Below, one piece after another: positions 27,100 through 36,229 of a stretch of 64,000 bases of DNA; the first letter of the stretch is position 1; each line of letters opens with the position of its first letter. This stretch comes from Roseomonas marmotae (GTDB lineage: Bacteria > Pseudomonadota > Alphaproteobacteria > Acetobacterales > Acetobacteraceae). The position numbers and the translations under genes are program-made. The stretch lies in contig NZ_CP061091.1 in assembly GCF_017654485.1 (NCBI RefSeq), positions 3,230,501 to 3,294,500 on the forward strand, read 5' to 3'. A model generated the notes under the pieces. It had not been told where the DNA came from. It was given only the letters and a program-made list of their open reading frames with translations, and ran no database searches.

Positions 27100-28571
27100 C
27101 GCCGCCGCCGCATCCGCGGCCCGAATCCGCCGGGCGTCCCGGCGCCACCCTGCCGCCGCATCTGATGCGGCGGCGGGCACAGCAGCACCCGGGGCCGCTG
27201 TGGCGGCTGCTCTCCTCCGCCAGCTTCCGCATCGCCCTGCTCTTCGCCACGCTCTTCCTGCTGGCGGGGCTGGCCTTCACCGGCGTGCTCTGGTGGGGCA
27301 CCGCGGGGGCGCTGGAACGACAGATCGACGCCGCCATCCGCGCCGATGCCGTCGCCCTGGCGGAGCGCTGGCGGGAGGCCGGTGACGATGCGGTCGCCGA
27401 TGCCATCCGTGAGCGTCTGGCGCTGGATGCCGAGGACCAGACCATCTACCTGTTGAGTGGCCCCGACGGCAGCCACCTGGCCGGCAACCTGGAAGCCCTG
27501 CCCGAGGATTTCACCCCCGACCAGCAGTGGTATGTCATCACGCTGATGCGCGACGACGTTCCGGGAGAGGCGCGGCTCATCGTGCTGCGGCTGCCGGATA
27601 ATTCCTACTTGGCCGTCGGGCGGGACGTGGCGGAAAAGCTGCGCCTGCGGGCCCTGCTGACGGAGGGGCTGGCATGGTCGGCGGGCGTCGCCATCCTCTT
27701 CGCCTTCGCCGGCGCCTGGCTGCTGCGGCGTTCGCTGGAGGAGCGGCTGGCCCCCGCCACCGCCACCGCCGCGATGATCGCCGGCGGCGACCTCTCGCCC
27801 CGCGTGCCGCTGGCCGGGCGGGAGGACGAGTTCGAGGCCCTGGGCCGCAGCATGAACACCATGCTGGACCGGATCGCCCATCTGATGGAGGGCGTGCGCG
27901 GCGTTTCGGATGCCATCGCGCATGACCTGCGCACCCCGATCGCCCGTGCCCGCTCCCGACTCGAGGAGGCGCTGGAGACCTCCGACGACCCCGCGACGCT
28001 GAAGGCGGCGCTGGAGCGTGGCATCGCTGACCTCGACAATGTCACCCGCGTCTTCCAGGCCGTGCTGCGGATCGCCGAGGTGGAGGCGGGTGCCCGCCGC
28101 GCCGCCTTCGCGCCGCTGGACCTGGTGCCGCTGCTGGCCGACGCGGCCGAGCTTTATGGCGCCAATGCCGAGGAGAAGGGCCAGACGCTGCGGACCTCCT
28201 GGCCCGACCGCCTGCCGCTGACCGGCGACCGCGACCTGCTGCTGCAGGCTGTGGCCAATCTGCTGGACAATGCGGTGAAGTTCACCAGGCCCGGCGGCAC
28301 CATCAGCCTCTCGGCCAGTCTGCGGGAGGACATGGTGCTGCTGCGGATCACCGACGAAGGCCCCGGACTTTCGGCCGAGGACCGGGACCGGGTGGGCGAG
28401 CGCTTCTTCCGCACCGATAGCGCGCGCGCCACGCCGGGTTCGGGGCTGGGCCTCTCGCTGGTGCGGGCTGTGGTGCAGCTGCATGGCGGCACCGTGTGGT
28501 TCGAGGATGGCCAGGGCAAGATTCCCGGCTTCCCCGGGCTGACGGTGTTCCTGCAACTTCCGGTCGGATGA
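27096..28571 (+). CDS. Membrane sensor histidine kinase
   Basis: This 491-residue partner of the upstream regulator starts with a GTG overlapping the regulator stop. Two membrane helices (about residues 46-70 and 190-212) bracket a periplasmic sensor region of about 120 residues. A HAMP linker, HisKA with H276 in AIAHDLRTPIARA, and an ATPase domain (N-box NLLDNAVKF, G-boxes DEGPGL and GSGLGLSLV) follow. The order is that of EnvZ/CusS-type kinases. The periplasmic region has no recognisable ligand motif. Confidence 0.95.
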   Translation: MTPPPHPRPESAGRPGATLPPHLMRRRAQQHPGPLWRLLSSASFRIALLFATLFLLAGLAFTGVLWWGTAGALERQIDAAIRADAVALAERWREAGDDAVADAIRERLALDAEDQTIYLLSGPDGSHLAGNLEALPEDFTPDQQWYVITLMRDDVPGEARLIVLRLPDNSYLAVGRDVAEKLRLRALLTEGLAWSAGVAILFAFAGAWLLRRSLEERLAPATATAAMIAGGDLSPRVPLAGREDEFEALGRSMNTMLDRIAHLMEGVRGVSDAIAHDLRTPIARARSRLEEALETSDDPATLKAALERGIADLDNVTRVFQAVLRIAEVEAGARRAAFAPLDLVPLLADAAELYGANAEEKGQTLRTSWPDRLPLTGDRDLLLQAVANLLDNAVKFTRPGGTISLSASLREDMVLLRITDEGPGLSAEDRDRVGERFFRTDSARATPGSGLGLSLVRAVVQLHGGTVWFEDGQGKIPGFPGLTVFLQLPVG

Positions 28572-28629
28572 CCGGCTCTTCATACATCGCTCACGCCCAG
28601 GCAGGACAGGCGCAGGCAGGATATCGCCC

Positions 28630-28887
28630 ATGCCATCCCGCCTGTTCCTGTCGCTGCCCTTGCTGACCTGGCTGTCCGGCCCGGCCGGGGCGACAGAGCT
28701 GCGCGCCCTGCCACCGGACCTCGCCTATTGCGAGGAACTGGCCGCGCGCCTGGCGCCGCTGCCCGGCGCCACCCGTCAGCCGGCCCGTGGGCTGGCCGAG
28801 GAGGGCACGCGCCTCTGCCACCGTGGCTATGTGCGGACCGGCGTGGCCAAGCTGCGCCGTGCCCTGAGGGCCGCGCAGGGGCGCTGA
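28630..28887 (+). CDS. Small secreted protein of unknown function
   Basis: An N-terminal signal peptide (PSRLFLSLPLLTWLSGPAGA, cleavage near residue 21) precedes a 64-residue mature part with two Cys (LAYCEEL and TRLCHRG) that could form a disulfide in the periplasm. It lies 58 bases after the sensor kinase on the same strand and may be an accessory or target of that system. I do not recognise a family. Confidence 0.65.
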   Translation: MPSRLFLSLPLLTWLSGPAGATELRALPPDLAYCEELAARLAPLPGATRQPARGLAEEGTRLCHRGYVRTGVAKLRRALRAAQGR

Positions 28888-28904
28888 GGCGGCAGGTGGC
28901 TAGG

Positions 28905-29429
28905 CTAGCCCTCGCCCCGGCCAGCGCGGCGGCTGCCGCGGGCGGCCAGGATGTCGGCCAGGGGAACGGGGCGGAAATCCCAGATATCGACACCCAGATC
29001 CGCCTGCCGGGGCAAGGGCTTCAGCCGGCCATGGCTATGGCCATGCAGGTTCCACCAGCCCTTCGCCATACTGCGCCAGCTGCGGAATGCATAGTGGCAG
29101 AGCACCAGCCCCACGCCTTCCAGCTCCAGTTCCCGGTAGGCCGCCACGCTGGCCCAGCCCGTGAGGCTGGTGGTGCGCGGCCCATCGTTATTGCCGGTGA
29201 TCAGGTGCTTCCGCCCGTTCAGCCGCGCCAGCAGCTCCTGCATCCGCGCCTCCGTCGGGCCCAGGGCGAAGTCGCCGAGGTGCCAGACCTCATCCTCCGG
29301 ACCCACGACGGCATTCCAGCGCTCCAGCAGGGCCGCGTCCATCGCCCGCACATCAGGGAAAGGGCGGCGGTAGAGCGCGCGGGCGCCGGCATGGCCGAAA
29401 TGCGTATCGGCGGTGAAGAAGACGGTCAT
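28905..29429 (-). CDS. Calcineurin-like metallophosphoesterase
   Basis: The 174-residue enzyme carries the full set of metallophosphoesterase motifs: TADTHFGH (D-x-H), WHLGDFALG (GD), ITGNNDG (GNxD variant), VLCHYAF (CH) and HGHSHG (GHxH). Two metals would be bound by these residues. It resembles the short cytoplasmic phosphoesterases sometimes found in phages and bacteria; the substrate is unknown. The ATG at 29429 is chosen since the family starts directly with the first strand. Confidence 0.92.
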   Translation of the reverse strand: MTVFFTADTHFGHAGARALYRRPFPDVRAMDAALLERWNAVVGPEDEVWHLGDFALGPTEARMQELLARLNGRKHLITGNNDGPRTTSLTGWASVAAYRELELEGVGLVLCHYAFRSWRSMAKGWWNLHGHSHGRLKPLPRQADLGVDIWDFRPVPLADILAARGSRRAGRGEG

Positions 29430-29515
29430 GCGCGGCCTTCCCGTGCCTCTCGCCCTTGCAGCCCTCGGGCGGCCGGGGCGTTCCCTGAGCGCACGAACAG
29501 GGACGGAGCAGTGCC

Positions 29516-29707
29516 ATGCCGGAACGGCCGGATGACGCGATGAAGAGCCAGGACCGGCAGAAGCCGGGAAACCACCCCGCCGCGCGCCCGGGGCAGGAAC
29601 CCGACCCACATGTGGCACAGCCGGCGCGGCGCCCCGGAGAGCCCGAATTGCAGGGCGGCCCGGCGGATGCAGGCTCTGCCGGCACCACCGGCACCAGCCG
29701 CGCATGA
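29516..29707 (+). CDS. Small hydrophilic, probably disordered protein
   Basis: The 63-residue product is rich in Pro, Gly, Asp, Glu and Gln, has no hydrophobic segment and no Cys, and starts MPERPDDAMKSQDRQKPGN after a GGACGGAG-like ribosome site. Its composition resembles three tandem small proteins at 43955-44593. It is divergent from the phosphoesterase gene. Low complexity makes the coding call uncertain. Confidence 0.45.
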   Translation: MPERPDDAMKSQDRQKPGNHPAARPGQEPDPHVAQPARRPGEPELQGGPADAGSAGTTGTSRA

Positions 29708-29796
29708 CAGAAAAGGGCGCCCGCTGGCAGGAGCGGACCGAGATGGCCGGCCAGGGGGCCGGGAGGCCGGCAAGGACCTCCCGGAACAGTCTGGCC

Positions 29797-30792
29797 TCAG
29801 CTCTTCACCAGGCCGGCGGCACGCATCGCCTCGCCCATGGCGCGGTCGGTATCGGCCATCACCTTGCCGAAGCCCTGGCCGTCGCCCCAGTCCATGCCGA
29901 AGCCGCGGGCCTTCATGAAGTCGGAATATTCGGCCGACTTGTACACACGCTCCAGCGCCTCGGTCAGCTTGGCCGCCTGTTCGGCGGGCAGCTTCAGCGG
30001 CGCGCCGATGCCGCGCCAGACGCCGGTATTGTAGTCGACGCCCAGCGTCTCCTTCAGCGTCGGGATATCCGGGAACTGCGGGTCCCGCTCCGGCGCCATG
30101 ATGGCCAGGCTGCGCGCGCGCCCGGCATCGAGCATGGCCTTGGCCTCGGGCACCGAGCAGGGGACGATGTCGATGCCCCCGGCCACGAGATCCTGCATGC
30201 CCGGCGCGGCGCCGTTGGAGGGCACCCAGCGCACATGGTCCGGCGCCAGCCCCATGGCCTGCAGCCAGCCAACCAGCGCCAGGTGCCAGATCCCCCCCTG
30301 CCCCGTGCCGGAGGCCTTCAGCTTGCCGGGAGGGCTGGCCTTGATCGCATCGGCCAGCGACTTGATGTCCTTGTACGGAGAGGAGGCGCTGACCTGGACG
30401 CCCGGGGCATCGCGGTTCATCAGCCCCAGCGGCGTATAGTTGGCATAGGTCAGCTCGGTCAGGCCCTGCCAGTGCATCATCGTGATCTCCACGGTGATGA
30501 TGCCGATGGTGTAGCCATCCGGCTGGGCATTGGCGATGGCGGCATGGCCTACCACGCCGGAGCCGCCGGTGCGGTTGACCACATTGACGGGCTGGCCAAG
30601 CTCCTTCTCCAGCAGCGCAGCGACGATGCGCGCCGTGGCATCCGTGCCGCCGCCAGCCCCCCAGGGGCAGATCATCTGCAGCGGACGGGAGGGATAGCGC
30701 GCCTGGCCCAGCGCCGGCCGCGCCAGAGGCGAGGCCACGAGGGGGGAGAGGGCCATGGCCCCCATCATCTGGCGCCGTGAGAACTGCTTCAT
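29797..30792 (-). CDS. tctC: Tripartite tricarboxylate transporter substrate-binding protein (Bug/TctC family)
   Basis: A twin-arginine leader (SRRQMMGAMALS, cleavage after ALG) exports this periplasmic binding protein. Family signatures follow: YPSRPLQMICPWGAGGGTDA, VVNRTGGSGVVGHAAIANA and a C-terminal LGVDYNTGVWRGIGAP. Bug proteins bind carboxylated compounds and deliver them to the TctAB membrane pair. The ATG at 30792 (331 residues) is chosen since GGAG lies nine bases before it; an ATG 15 bases upstream is possible. It is the third gene in the order tctB-tctA-tctC. Confidence 0.93.
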   Translation of the reverse strand: MKQFSRRQMMGAMALSPLVASPLARPALGQARYPSRPLQMICPWGAGGGTDATARIVAALLEKELGQPVNVVNRTGGSGVVGHAAIANAQPDGYTIGIITVEITMMHWQGLTELTYANYTPLGLMNRDAPGVQVSASSPYKDIKSLADAIKASPPGKLKASGTGQGGIWHLALVGWLQAMGLAPDHVRWVPSNGAAPGMQDLVAGGIDIVPCSVPEAKAMLDAGRARSLAIMAPERDPQFPDIPTLKETLGVDYNTGVWRGIGAPLKLPAEQAAKLTEALERVYKSAEYSDFMKARGFGMDWGDGQGFGKVMADTDRAMGEAMRAAGLVKS

Positions 30793-30902
30793 GAACTGTT
30801 TCTCCATTTCTTATTTTGGGCCGGCCTGGTGGCCGGGCCGTTGCGGCATCAGTGGATGCCGTCCCGGATCTCTCTTGCCCGGCCCGGCGGCCGGGCATCG
30901 CC

Positions 30903-32414
30903 TCATTGCCCCGGCACGGCCGCGCGCTGCTGCCGCTTCGCCAAGCGCCGCAGCAGCCAGGCCGCGACGGGCCAGAGCAGCGCGCCCGCCGTCACCGCCG
31001 CGAGCACGGCGGAAATGGGCCGGTCGATGAAGGGCATCAGGCTGTTGTCGGACTTGATGAGCGAGGTGACGAAGCTCTGCTCGACCATGGTGCCCATGAC
31101 GATACCCAGTACCATCGCCGCGACCGGATAGCCGTTACGCTCCATCACGTAGCCCAGCACCCCGAAGAATCCCACCAGCAGCACGGCGAAGAGGTTGTTG
31201 CCGGTGGCGAAGGCGCCGACGGCGCAGAGCATCAGGATGACCGGCATGATGGCGGCGCGTGGCGCGCGCAGCACATGCGATGCGATGCGGATCATGATGA
31301 TGCCCAGCGGGATCATGATGATATTGGCCAGGATGAAGATGATGTAGAGCGCGTACATGCTGGATGCGCGCTCGGTGAACAGGGTTGGGCCGGGGTTCAG
31401 GCCCTTCATGTAGAGCACGCCGATGGCGATGGCCGTGATGGTATCCCCTGGGATGCCGAAGAGCAGCGCCGGCACCCAGCCGCTGGCCAGGCTGGCATTG
31501 TTGCTGGAACCCGCCTCGATGAGGCCCTCCGGGTGCCCGGTGCCGAATTTCTGCGGCTCCTTGGAGAAGCGCTTGGCCATGGCATAGCTGACCCAGGCCG
31601 CCATGTCGGCGCCCGCCCCCGGCAGCACGCCGATGATGATGCCGACGATATTCCCGCGTATCATCGGCTTCGGATATTTGCGGGTCAGCGTCCACTGCCC
31701 CGCCAGGATGCTGCCGAACTTCCGGCGCGGCAGCGGCGGCGGCTCGGCGCTGGAGAGGGCGCGCATCACCTCGGACAGCGCGAAGACGCCGACCAGCGCC
31801 GGCAGCGGCTCGATACCTCCCAGCAGGTCGGTCATGCCGAAGGTGAAGCGCGGCGCGCCGGCTGGATTCTCCATGCCCACGCAGGCGAAGAGCAGCCCGA
31901 GCAGCATCGAGGCGATCGCCTTGATGGGCGAGGAGCGCGCGACCAGCGTGGCGCACATCAGGCCCAGCACGGCGAGCCAGAAATACTCGTAGGACGAGAA
32001 GTTCAGCGCCACTTCCGCCAGCGCCGGCGCCATGATCAGCAGCGAGAGCGTGCCGGCGATTCCGCCGATGGCGCTGAACCAGAGGCCGATGCCCAGCGCC
32101 AGTTCCGGCTGGCCCTTGCGGGTCATGGCATAGGCTTCATCGGTATAGGCGGCCGAGGCCGGCGTGCCGGGGATACGCAGCAGGCAGCCCGGGATATCGC
32201 CCGAGAAGATCGCCATGGCCGAGGCGGTGATGATGACCGCCACGGCGGCGATCGGCGAGAGGTAGAAGGTGACGGGGACCAGCAGCGCGGTGGCCATGGT
32301 GGCCGAGAGGCCGGGCAGCGAGCCCACCACCAACCCATAGACCGCCGAGGCCAGGATGGCGATCAGCACATCCGTCTGCGCGACGAGGCGGAAGCCTTCG
32401 TACAGGTCGTTCAT
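30903..32414 (-). CDS. tctA: Tripartite tricarboxylate transporter, large membrane subunit TctA
   Basis: This 503-residue protein has about 12 membrane helices and conserved TctA stretches: VYGLVVGSLPGLSATMATAL near the start, SPIAAVAVIITASAMAIFSGDIPG and a second repeat-like GVLPGAGADMAAWVSYAMAK. It forms the sodium- or proton-driven channel of a citrate-type importer with TctB and the binding protein. It lies between tctB (4-base gap) and tctC. Confidence 0.96.
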   Translation of the reverse strand: MNDLYEGFRLVAQTDVLIAILASAVYGLVVGSLPGLSATMATALLVPVTFYLSPIAAVAVIITASAMAIFSGDIPGCLLRIPGTPASAAYTDEAYAMTRKGQPELALGIGLWFSAIGGIAGTLSLLIMAPALAEVALNFSSYEYFWLAVLGLMCATLVARSSPIKAIASMLLGLLFACVGMENPAGAPRFTFGMTDLLGGIEPLPALVGVFALSEVMRALSSAEPPPLPRRKFGSILAGQWTLTRKYPKPMIRGNIVGIIIGVLPGAGADMAAWVSYAMAKRFSKEPQKFGTGHPEGLIEAGSSNNASLASGWVPALLFGIPGDTITAIAIGVLYMKGLNPGPTLFTERASSMYALYIIFILANIIMIPLGIIMIRIASHVLRAPRAAIMPVILMLCAVGAFATGNNLFAVLLVGFFGVLGYVMERNGYPVAAMVLGIVMGTMVEQSFVTSLIKSDNSLMPFIDRPISAVLAAVTAGALLWPVAAWLLRRLAKRQQRAAVPGQ

Positions 32415-32418
32415 GGCG

Positions 32419-32907
32419 TCACCACGGCATCGCCAGGAGGCCTTCGGGCAATGGCACCCGAAGCAGCTTGACGAAGGCCAGATGGATCAGCACAGGCGTC
32501 AGCACGGCCATGAACAGCGCCAGCCGCAGCCGCGCCCCCAGGGCGAGGGCCGTGACCACGGTGATGGCCATTGCCGTCAGCAGGAAGCCCAGCGTCTCGG
32601 AAGCCAGGACATAGAAGACCAGCAGCAGCGGCGGCAGAAACGCCCGCCACTCCGCGAAGGCGGGCCGCGGCGGCACGGGCTCCGCAGCAGTCTCCGCTGG
32701 TACGGTTTCCTCCGGTGCCTCGAAGCTATGGCCGATTCCCAGCACCACCAGGGCGCCGCAGAGCATCAGCCCGCACCCGATGATGGTCGGAAAAACGCTT
32801 GGCCCGACATCCTGGCCCGGCACGCCTGGCTGCAAGGAGGCGCCGTAAACTGTCACCGCCCCCAGCGCGACCAGACAAGAGCCGGTTATCCTATCGGAAA
32901 ACTGCAA
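32419..32907 (-). CDS. tctB: Tripartite tricarboxylate transporter, small membrane subunit TctB
   Basis: The protein has four hydrophobic segments in 162 residues, the TctB pattern (LVALGAVTVYGASLQPGV, VFPTIIGCGLMLCGALVVLG, then two more in the C-terminal half). The TTG at 32907 is preferred because AAGGAAAGAGG precedes it and because it gives the usual length; a GTG at 32958 would add 17 charged residues. It starts the tctBAC transcription unit. Confidence 0.88.
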   Translation of the reverse strand: MQFSDRITGSCLVALGAVTVYGASLQPGVPGQDVGPSVFPTIIGCGLMLCGALVVLGIGHSFEAPEETVPAETAAEPVPPRPAFAEWRAFLPPLLLVFYVLASETLGFLLTAMAITVVTALALGARLRLALFMAVLTPVLIHLAFVKLLRVPLPEGLLAMPW

Positions 32908-33084
32908 TGTCCTCTTTCCTTCCCTACCCATTCCCGGCGCCTGCGCGGACTTGGGCACCCCGCGCAGCCGCCGTAGCTGGCCCCGCTCGCGTCAGGGCTT
33001 CTTTCTTGCAGCAGCGTAAGTGTGCTGACCGTGGAAAGATCCGGTCAAGCCTTTGCGGAAGGGAGAGCGCAGGATTACGAAGGA

Positions 33085-34110
33085 TCAGCGGCGGCGGGGC
33101 AGTCCCGGCACCGCGCGGGCGGCGCCGGCCAGCAGGAGCGATGCCAGCCCCACCAGGCCCAATGCCCCCATGCCCAGGGTCAGCGCATTCCGGGCGCGGC
33201 TGGTGACGAATTCCTGCCGCGCCGGCTTCATCCGGTCGGTAAAGGGGCCGTCCACGCCCGGGTCATCCGTGCCGGGCTTGAAGAGATTGCCTTCCGGGTC
33301 AGGCGGCGCCTCGTGCTCCATCAGCTGCGGCTCCCACATCTTCGCCGCTTCGCGGTCGGCAAAGCCGGGCGCCACCGCCTGGGCCGCCGCCATCTGCCAG
33401 GTGGAACGGCCGACCCAGACCTCGCGCGGCCGCTCCCGCGCCGCCGCCAGGATGGCATTGGCGCAGAGGCGCGGGTCGAAAACCGGGTCGGGCGCCCGCT
33501 GCGCCTGGCCGGTGTGGTTCCGGGTCCGGCGGAACTGCGGGGTATTCACCGCCGGCAGGTAGATGACGCTCAGCGTGACGGCGGAATAGTCATGCAGCAG
33601 CTCCGTCCGTAGGCTGTCGGTAAAGCCGTGCACCGCCGCCTTCGCGGCGCAATAGGCCGATTGCAGCGGCGCCCCGCGGAAGCCAAGGCCGGAGGAGACC
33701 TGGATGATGCTGCCGCGGTCGCGGGGCTTCATGAAGCGCAGCGCCGCCAGGGTGCCGAAGACCTGCCCGTGGTAGGTGACATCCGTCACGCGCCGGAATT
33801 CCTCCGGGGAGATCCCGGTGGCCGGCGAGACGACGGTGGCCATGGCATTGTTCACCCAGACCTCAATCGGCCCCAGCTCGCGCTCGATCCGCTCGGCCGC
33901 CGCATGGACCGCCTCCGCATCCGCGACATCGGTGGGGATGGCCAGCACCCGCGCGCCCATGGCCTCAAGCTCGTCCTGGGTGGAGCGCAGCCTTTCCTTC
34001 CCCCGCGCCAGCAGGGCAACCCGCCATCCCTCCCGCGCGAAGGCCTGTGCCGTCGCGCGGCCGATGCCCATGGTGCCGCCGGTCACTACCGCCACGCCTG
34101 TGCCGTTCAT
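33085..34110 (-). CDS. SDR-family oxidoreductase with C-terminal membrane segment
   Basis: The N-terminal two thirds form a classical short-chain dehydrogenase: VVTGGTMGIGRA (NAD(P)-binding glycine motif), NNAM, and catalytic Ser, Tyr and Lys in VSSGLGFRGAPLQSAYCAAK. The 341-residue length includes a C-terminal extension ending in a hydrophobic segment (LGMGALGLVGLASLLLAGAA), which likely anchors the enzyme in the membrane. The substrate is not known. It is divergent from a MarR regulator, which is a likely controller. The ATG at 34110 begins directly at the first strand. Confidence 0.92.
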   Translation of the reverse strand: MNGTGVAVVTGGTMGIGRATAQAFAREGWRVALLARGKERLRSTQDELEAMGARVLAIPTDVADAEAVHAAAERIERELGPIEVWVNNAMATVVSPATGISPEEFRRVTDVTYHGQVFGTLAALRFMKPRDRGSIIQVSSGLGFRGAPLQSAYCAAKAAVHGFTDSLRTELLHDYSAVTLSVIYLPAVNTPQFRRTRNHTGQAQRAPDPVFDPRLCANAILAAARERPREVWVGRSTWQMAAAQAVAPGFADREAAKMWEPQLMEHEAPPDPEGNLFKPGTDDPGVDGPFTDRMKPARQEFVTSRARNALTLGMGALGLVGLASLLLAGAARAVPGLPRRR

Positions 34111-34392
34111 GCGCCCGTCCCTCCTGTCATCAGGGTATAAGGGAGCGGATTCACAGGCCGTTGTCCGCCGGTCGGTCACAGGCCGGAGAGGATGCCGCTG
34201 ATCCCGGGACAGAGCGTGCGGTAAGGGATGGCCTGGGCGGATTGTGCTATGATAACGACAACCAGGGCCTCCCTCCTGCCGCTTTGCCGATGGCCGCTTC
34301 CGGCGGCGCCTTCCCTGCCATGAAGCAGGGCCAGGCGCGGCGGAGCCGATGGCCAGGGCAGAACAGGTCCTCGGGCAAGGAGAGTGGCTATT

Positions 34393-34839
34393 ATGATCAG
34401 CGAAGTCGTCAGACCTGGCCAGCGCCGCCCTCTGGGCGCCCTGCTGCGGAGGCCCTATGACGTGCTGCAACACCGGGTTTACGGCCGCATCGGCGAGCGC
34501 GGCTTTCCCGAAATTCGCGTGGCGCATAGCAGCGTGCTCCGGAACCTGCCTTTCGAGGGCAGCCGCGTTTCCGAGCTGGCGGAGCGGGCACGGATGGCAA
34601 AGCAGAGCATGTCCTATCTGGTCGAGGACCTCGCGGCCTCCGGCTATGTCAACATCGCCCCGCATCCGCATGACCGCCGCGCCAAGCTGGTGACCCTGAC
34701 GGAACGCGGCCTGGAGATGCGGGCGACGCTGGTCGCGCTCAGCGACGAGGTGGAGGCCGATCTGGCCCGCGCCATCGGCCAGGCCGAGATGAAGCGGCTG
34801 CGCGCATTGCTCGAAAAGCTCTACGACGTGGCTGTCTGA
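34393..34839 (+). CDS. MarR-family transcriptional regulator
   Basis: This 148-residue winged-helix protein has the MarR DNA-binding core (SRVSELAERARMAKQSMSYL and the wing HPHDRRAKLVTLTERG). MarR dimers usually repress a neighbouring gene and release DNA when they bind a phenolic or lipid ligand. The 282-base divergent space shared with the SDR gene is the natural operator site. ATG 34393 follows AAGGAG by ten bases. Confidence 0.93.
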   Translation: MISEVVRPGQRRPLGALLRRPYDVLQHRVYGRIGERGFPEIRVAHSSVLRNLPFEGSRVSELAERARMAKQSMSYLVEDLAASGYVNIAPHPHDRRAKLVTLTERGLEMRATLVALSDEVEADLARAIGQAEMKRLRALLEKLYDVAV

Positions 34840-34963
34840 AGGCAGCGCCCCGGCGGCAGCGCGGCCATTTCCATAACGGTGCCATGGCCATCATGGCGCC
34901 TCTCCTTCCGCCCATGATGGCGGCGCCGGGCGGCCCGTTCCGGCCCCTTCCCTCGCGCTCCCT

Positions 34964-35071
34964 CTAGAGCAATTTCCGTTCGCCCTGGCTCACTTCAACT
35001 GCTCTAGGCTTTTGTTTTTGTGAGCATCTTCACCCGATCAGGTGATTCCACCTGATCGGGATCTGCTCTAG
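34964..35071. repeat. Cluster of palindromic repeat units (CTAGAGCA family)
   Basis: CTAGAGCA at 34964-34971 is matched by TGCTCTAG at 35000-35007 and again at 35064-35071. Between the last two lies a perfect 12-base inverted repeat (35033-35044 with 35049-35060, core CCCGATCAGGTG). Such CTAGAGCA palindromes recall REP-like intergenic elements of alphaproteobacteria. The last unit overlaps the stop codon of the small secreted protein gene, so it may also act as a bidirectional terminator. Confidence 0.75.
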
Positions 35072-35367
35072 TCCGCGGATCGCTGGCGCTGGGCCTCCCG
35101 GTTACGTTCCGGGCCGCGCGGCACGCCGTGGCCGTCGCGGATCGCCTGCTCACGCTCCCGCTGCCACTGCGCCTTCTCCATCTCGCGCAGCCGGTCATAC
35201 TCCTGCTGCTGCTCCTGCCGGCGCGAATCCTCCACCCGGCCCATATCCACGGCATGGCCTTGCGGCCCGGGGGTACCTTGCCGGATCTCGATCTGCTGAG
35301 CCTGCGCCACCGGCGCGGCGAGCAGCAGCGCCACCAGGCCCAGCCTGGCGTAACCTTTCTGATGCAC
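35068..35367 (-). CDS. Small periplasmic protein, Gln/Arg/Glu-rich
   Basis: A signal peptide (KGYARLGLVALLLAAPVAQA, cleavage near residue 22) precedes QQIEIRQGTPGPQG and a highly charged helical tail (DRLREMEKAQWQREREQAIR). The GTG at 35367 is supported by GGAGG five bases upstream; the 99-residue length is then reasonable. The function is unknown. Its stop codon lies inside a palindromic repeat unit. Confidence 0.65.
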   Translation of the reverse strand: MHQKGYARLGLVALLLAAPVAQAQQIEIRQGTPGPQGHAVDMGRVEDSRRQEQQQEYDRLREMEKAQWQREREQAIRDGHGVPRGPERNREAQRQRSAD

Positions 35368-35482
35368 CTGAACCTCCGCTGTCCCTGAGGGATGTTCCGC
35401 ATAAACGCGGAGGGCGGCAGCTTGTTGCCGGCGCGCCAGCGGTCGCAGGGCAGGAACGGGCACCCGCCCGCCCCTGCCGGAT

Positions 35483-36229
35483 TCAGCCTTCCAGCTCGTG
35501 CGAGAGCGCGATCAGGTCCCGCGTGTGGGAGTGGCGGGCCTCGCCGGCGCGTAGCTGTTCCTCGGTCAGGATCTCCACGATCCGCCCACCCTGCATCACC
35601 GCCAGCCGGCCGCAGAGATGGCCCACCACCGCAAGGTTGTGGGAGACGAGGATGCAGGTCAGCTGCCGCGCCTCCCGCAGATCGGCCAGCAGGTTCAGCA
35701 CCTCGGCCTGCACCGAGACATCAAGCGCGCTGGTCGGTTCATCCAGCAGCAGCACGGAAGGATCGGCGATCAGCGCGCGGGCGATGGCGACGCGCTGCCG
35801 CTGCCCGCCCGAGAGCTGGTGCGGATAGCGGAAGCGCGCCGTGCGCGGCAGCGCCACCTCGTCCAGTGCCCGGGTGATGCGGGTCTCGGCATCCGGGATG
35901 CCATGCACCGCCAACGGCTCGGAGAGGATGCGGTCCACCGTCTGGCGCGGATGCAGCGAGCCGTACGGGTCCTGAAAGACCATCTGCACGCGCTTGAAGA
36001 AGGCGCGGTCCCGCCTGCGGCCGAGCTGCTCGCCATTGATGCGGAGCGTGCCGTCCCAGCTGTCCACCAGCCCCGCGAAGCAGCGCAGCACAGTGGATTT
36101 GCCGGAACCGCTTTCGCCCACCAGCCCGAAGGTCTCTCCGGGCGCCACGCTGAAGGAGACGTCATGCACGACATGGTTGCTGCCGAAATGGACGTTGAGG
36201 TCGCGCGCCTCGATCATCGGTTGAGTCAC
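35483..36229 (-). CDS. Peptide/nickel-type ABC transporter ATPase (DppF-like)
   Basis: This 248-residue ATPase has Walker A GESGSGKST, signature LSGGQRQRVAIARAL, Walker B VLLLDEPTSALD and switch SHNLAVV. It pairs with the upstream DppD-like ATPase to drive import through the two permeases of the operon. It is slightly shorter than usual because it lacks the C-terminal solute-loop extension of OppF/DppF. GTG 36229 overlaps the previous stop. It is the last gene of the five-gene importer. Confidence 0.94.
   Translation of the reverse strand: MTQPMIEARDLNVHFGSNHVVHDVSFSVAPGETFGLVGESGSGKSTVLRCFAGLVDSWDGTLRINGEQLGRRRDRAFFKRVQMVFQDPYGSLHPRQTVDRILSEPLAVHGIPDAETRITRALDEVALPRTARFRYPHQLSGGQRQRVAIARALIADPSVLLLDEPTSALDVSVQAEVLNLLADLREARQLTCILVSHNLAVVGHLCGRLAVMQGGRIVEILTEEQLRAGEARHSHTRDLIALSHELEG

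Noticed and set aside
35004..35402. 132-codon frame overlapping the small periplasmic protein gene
   Set aside because: It is Arg/Ser/Trp-rich in a shifted frame without a signal peptide. The alternative frame has a signal peptide and a GGAGG ribosome site.
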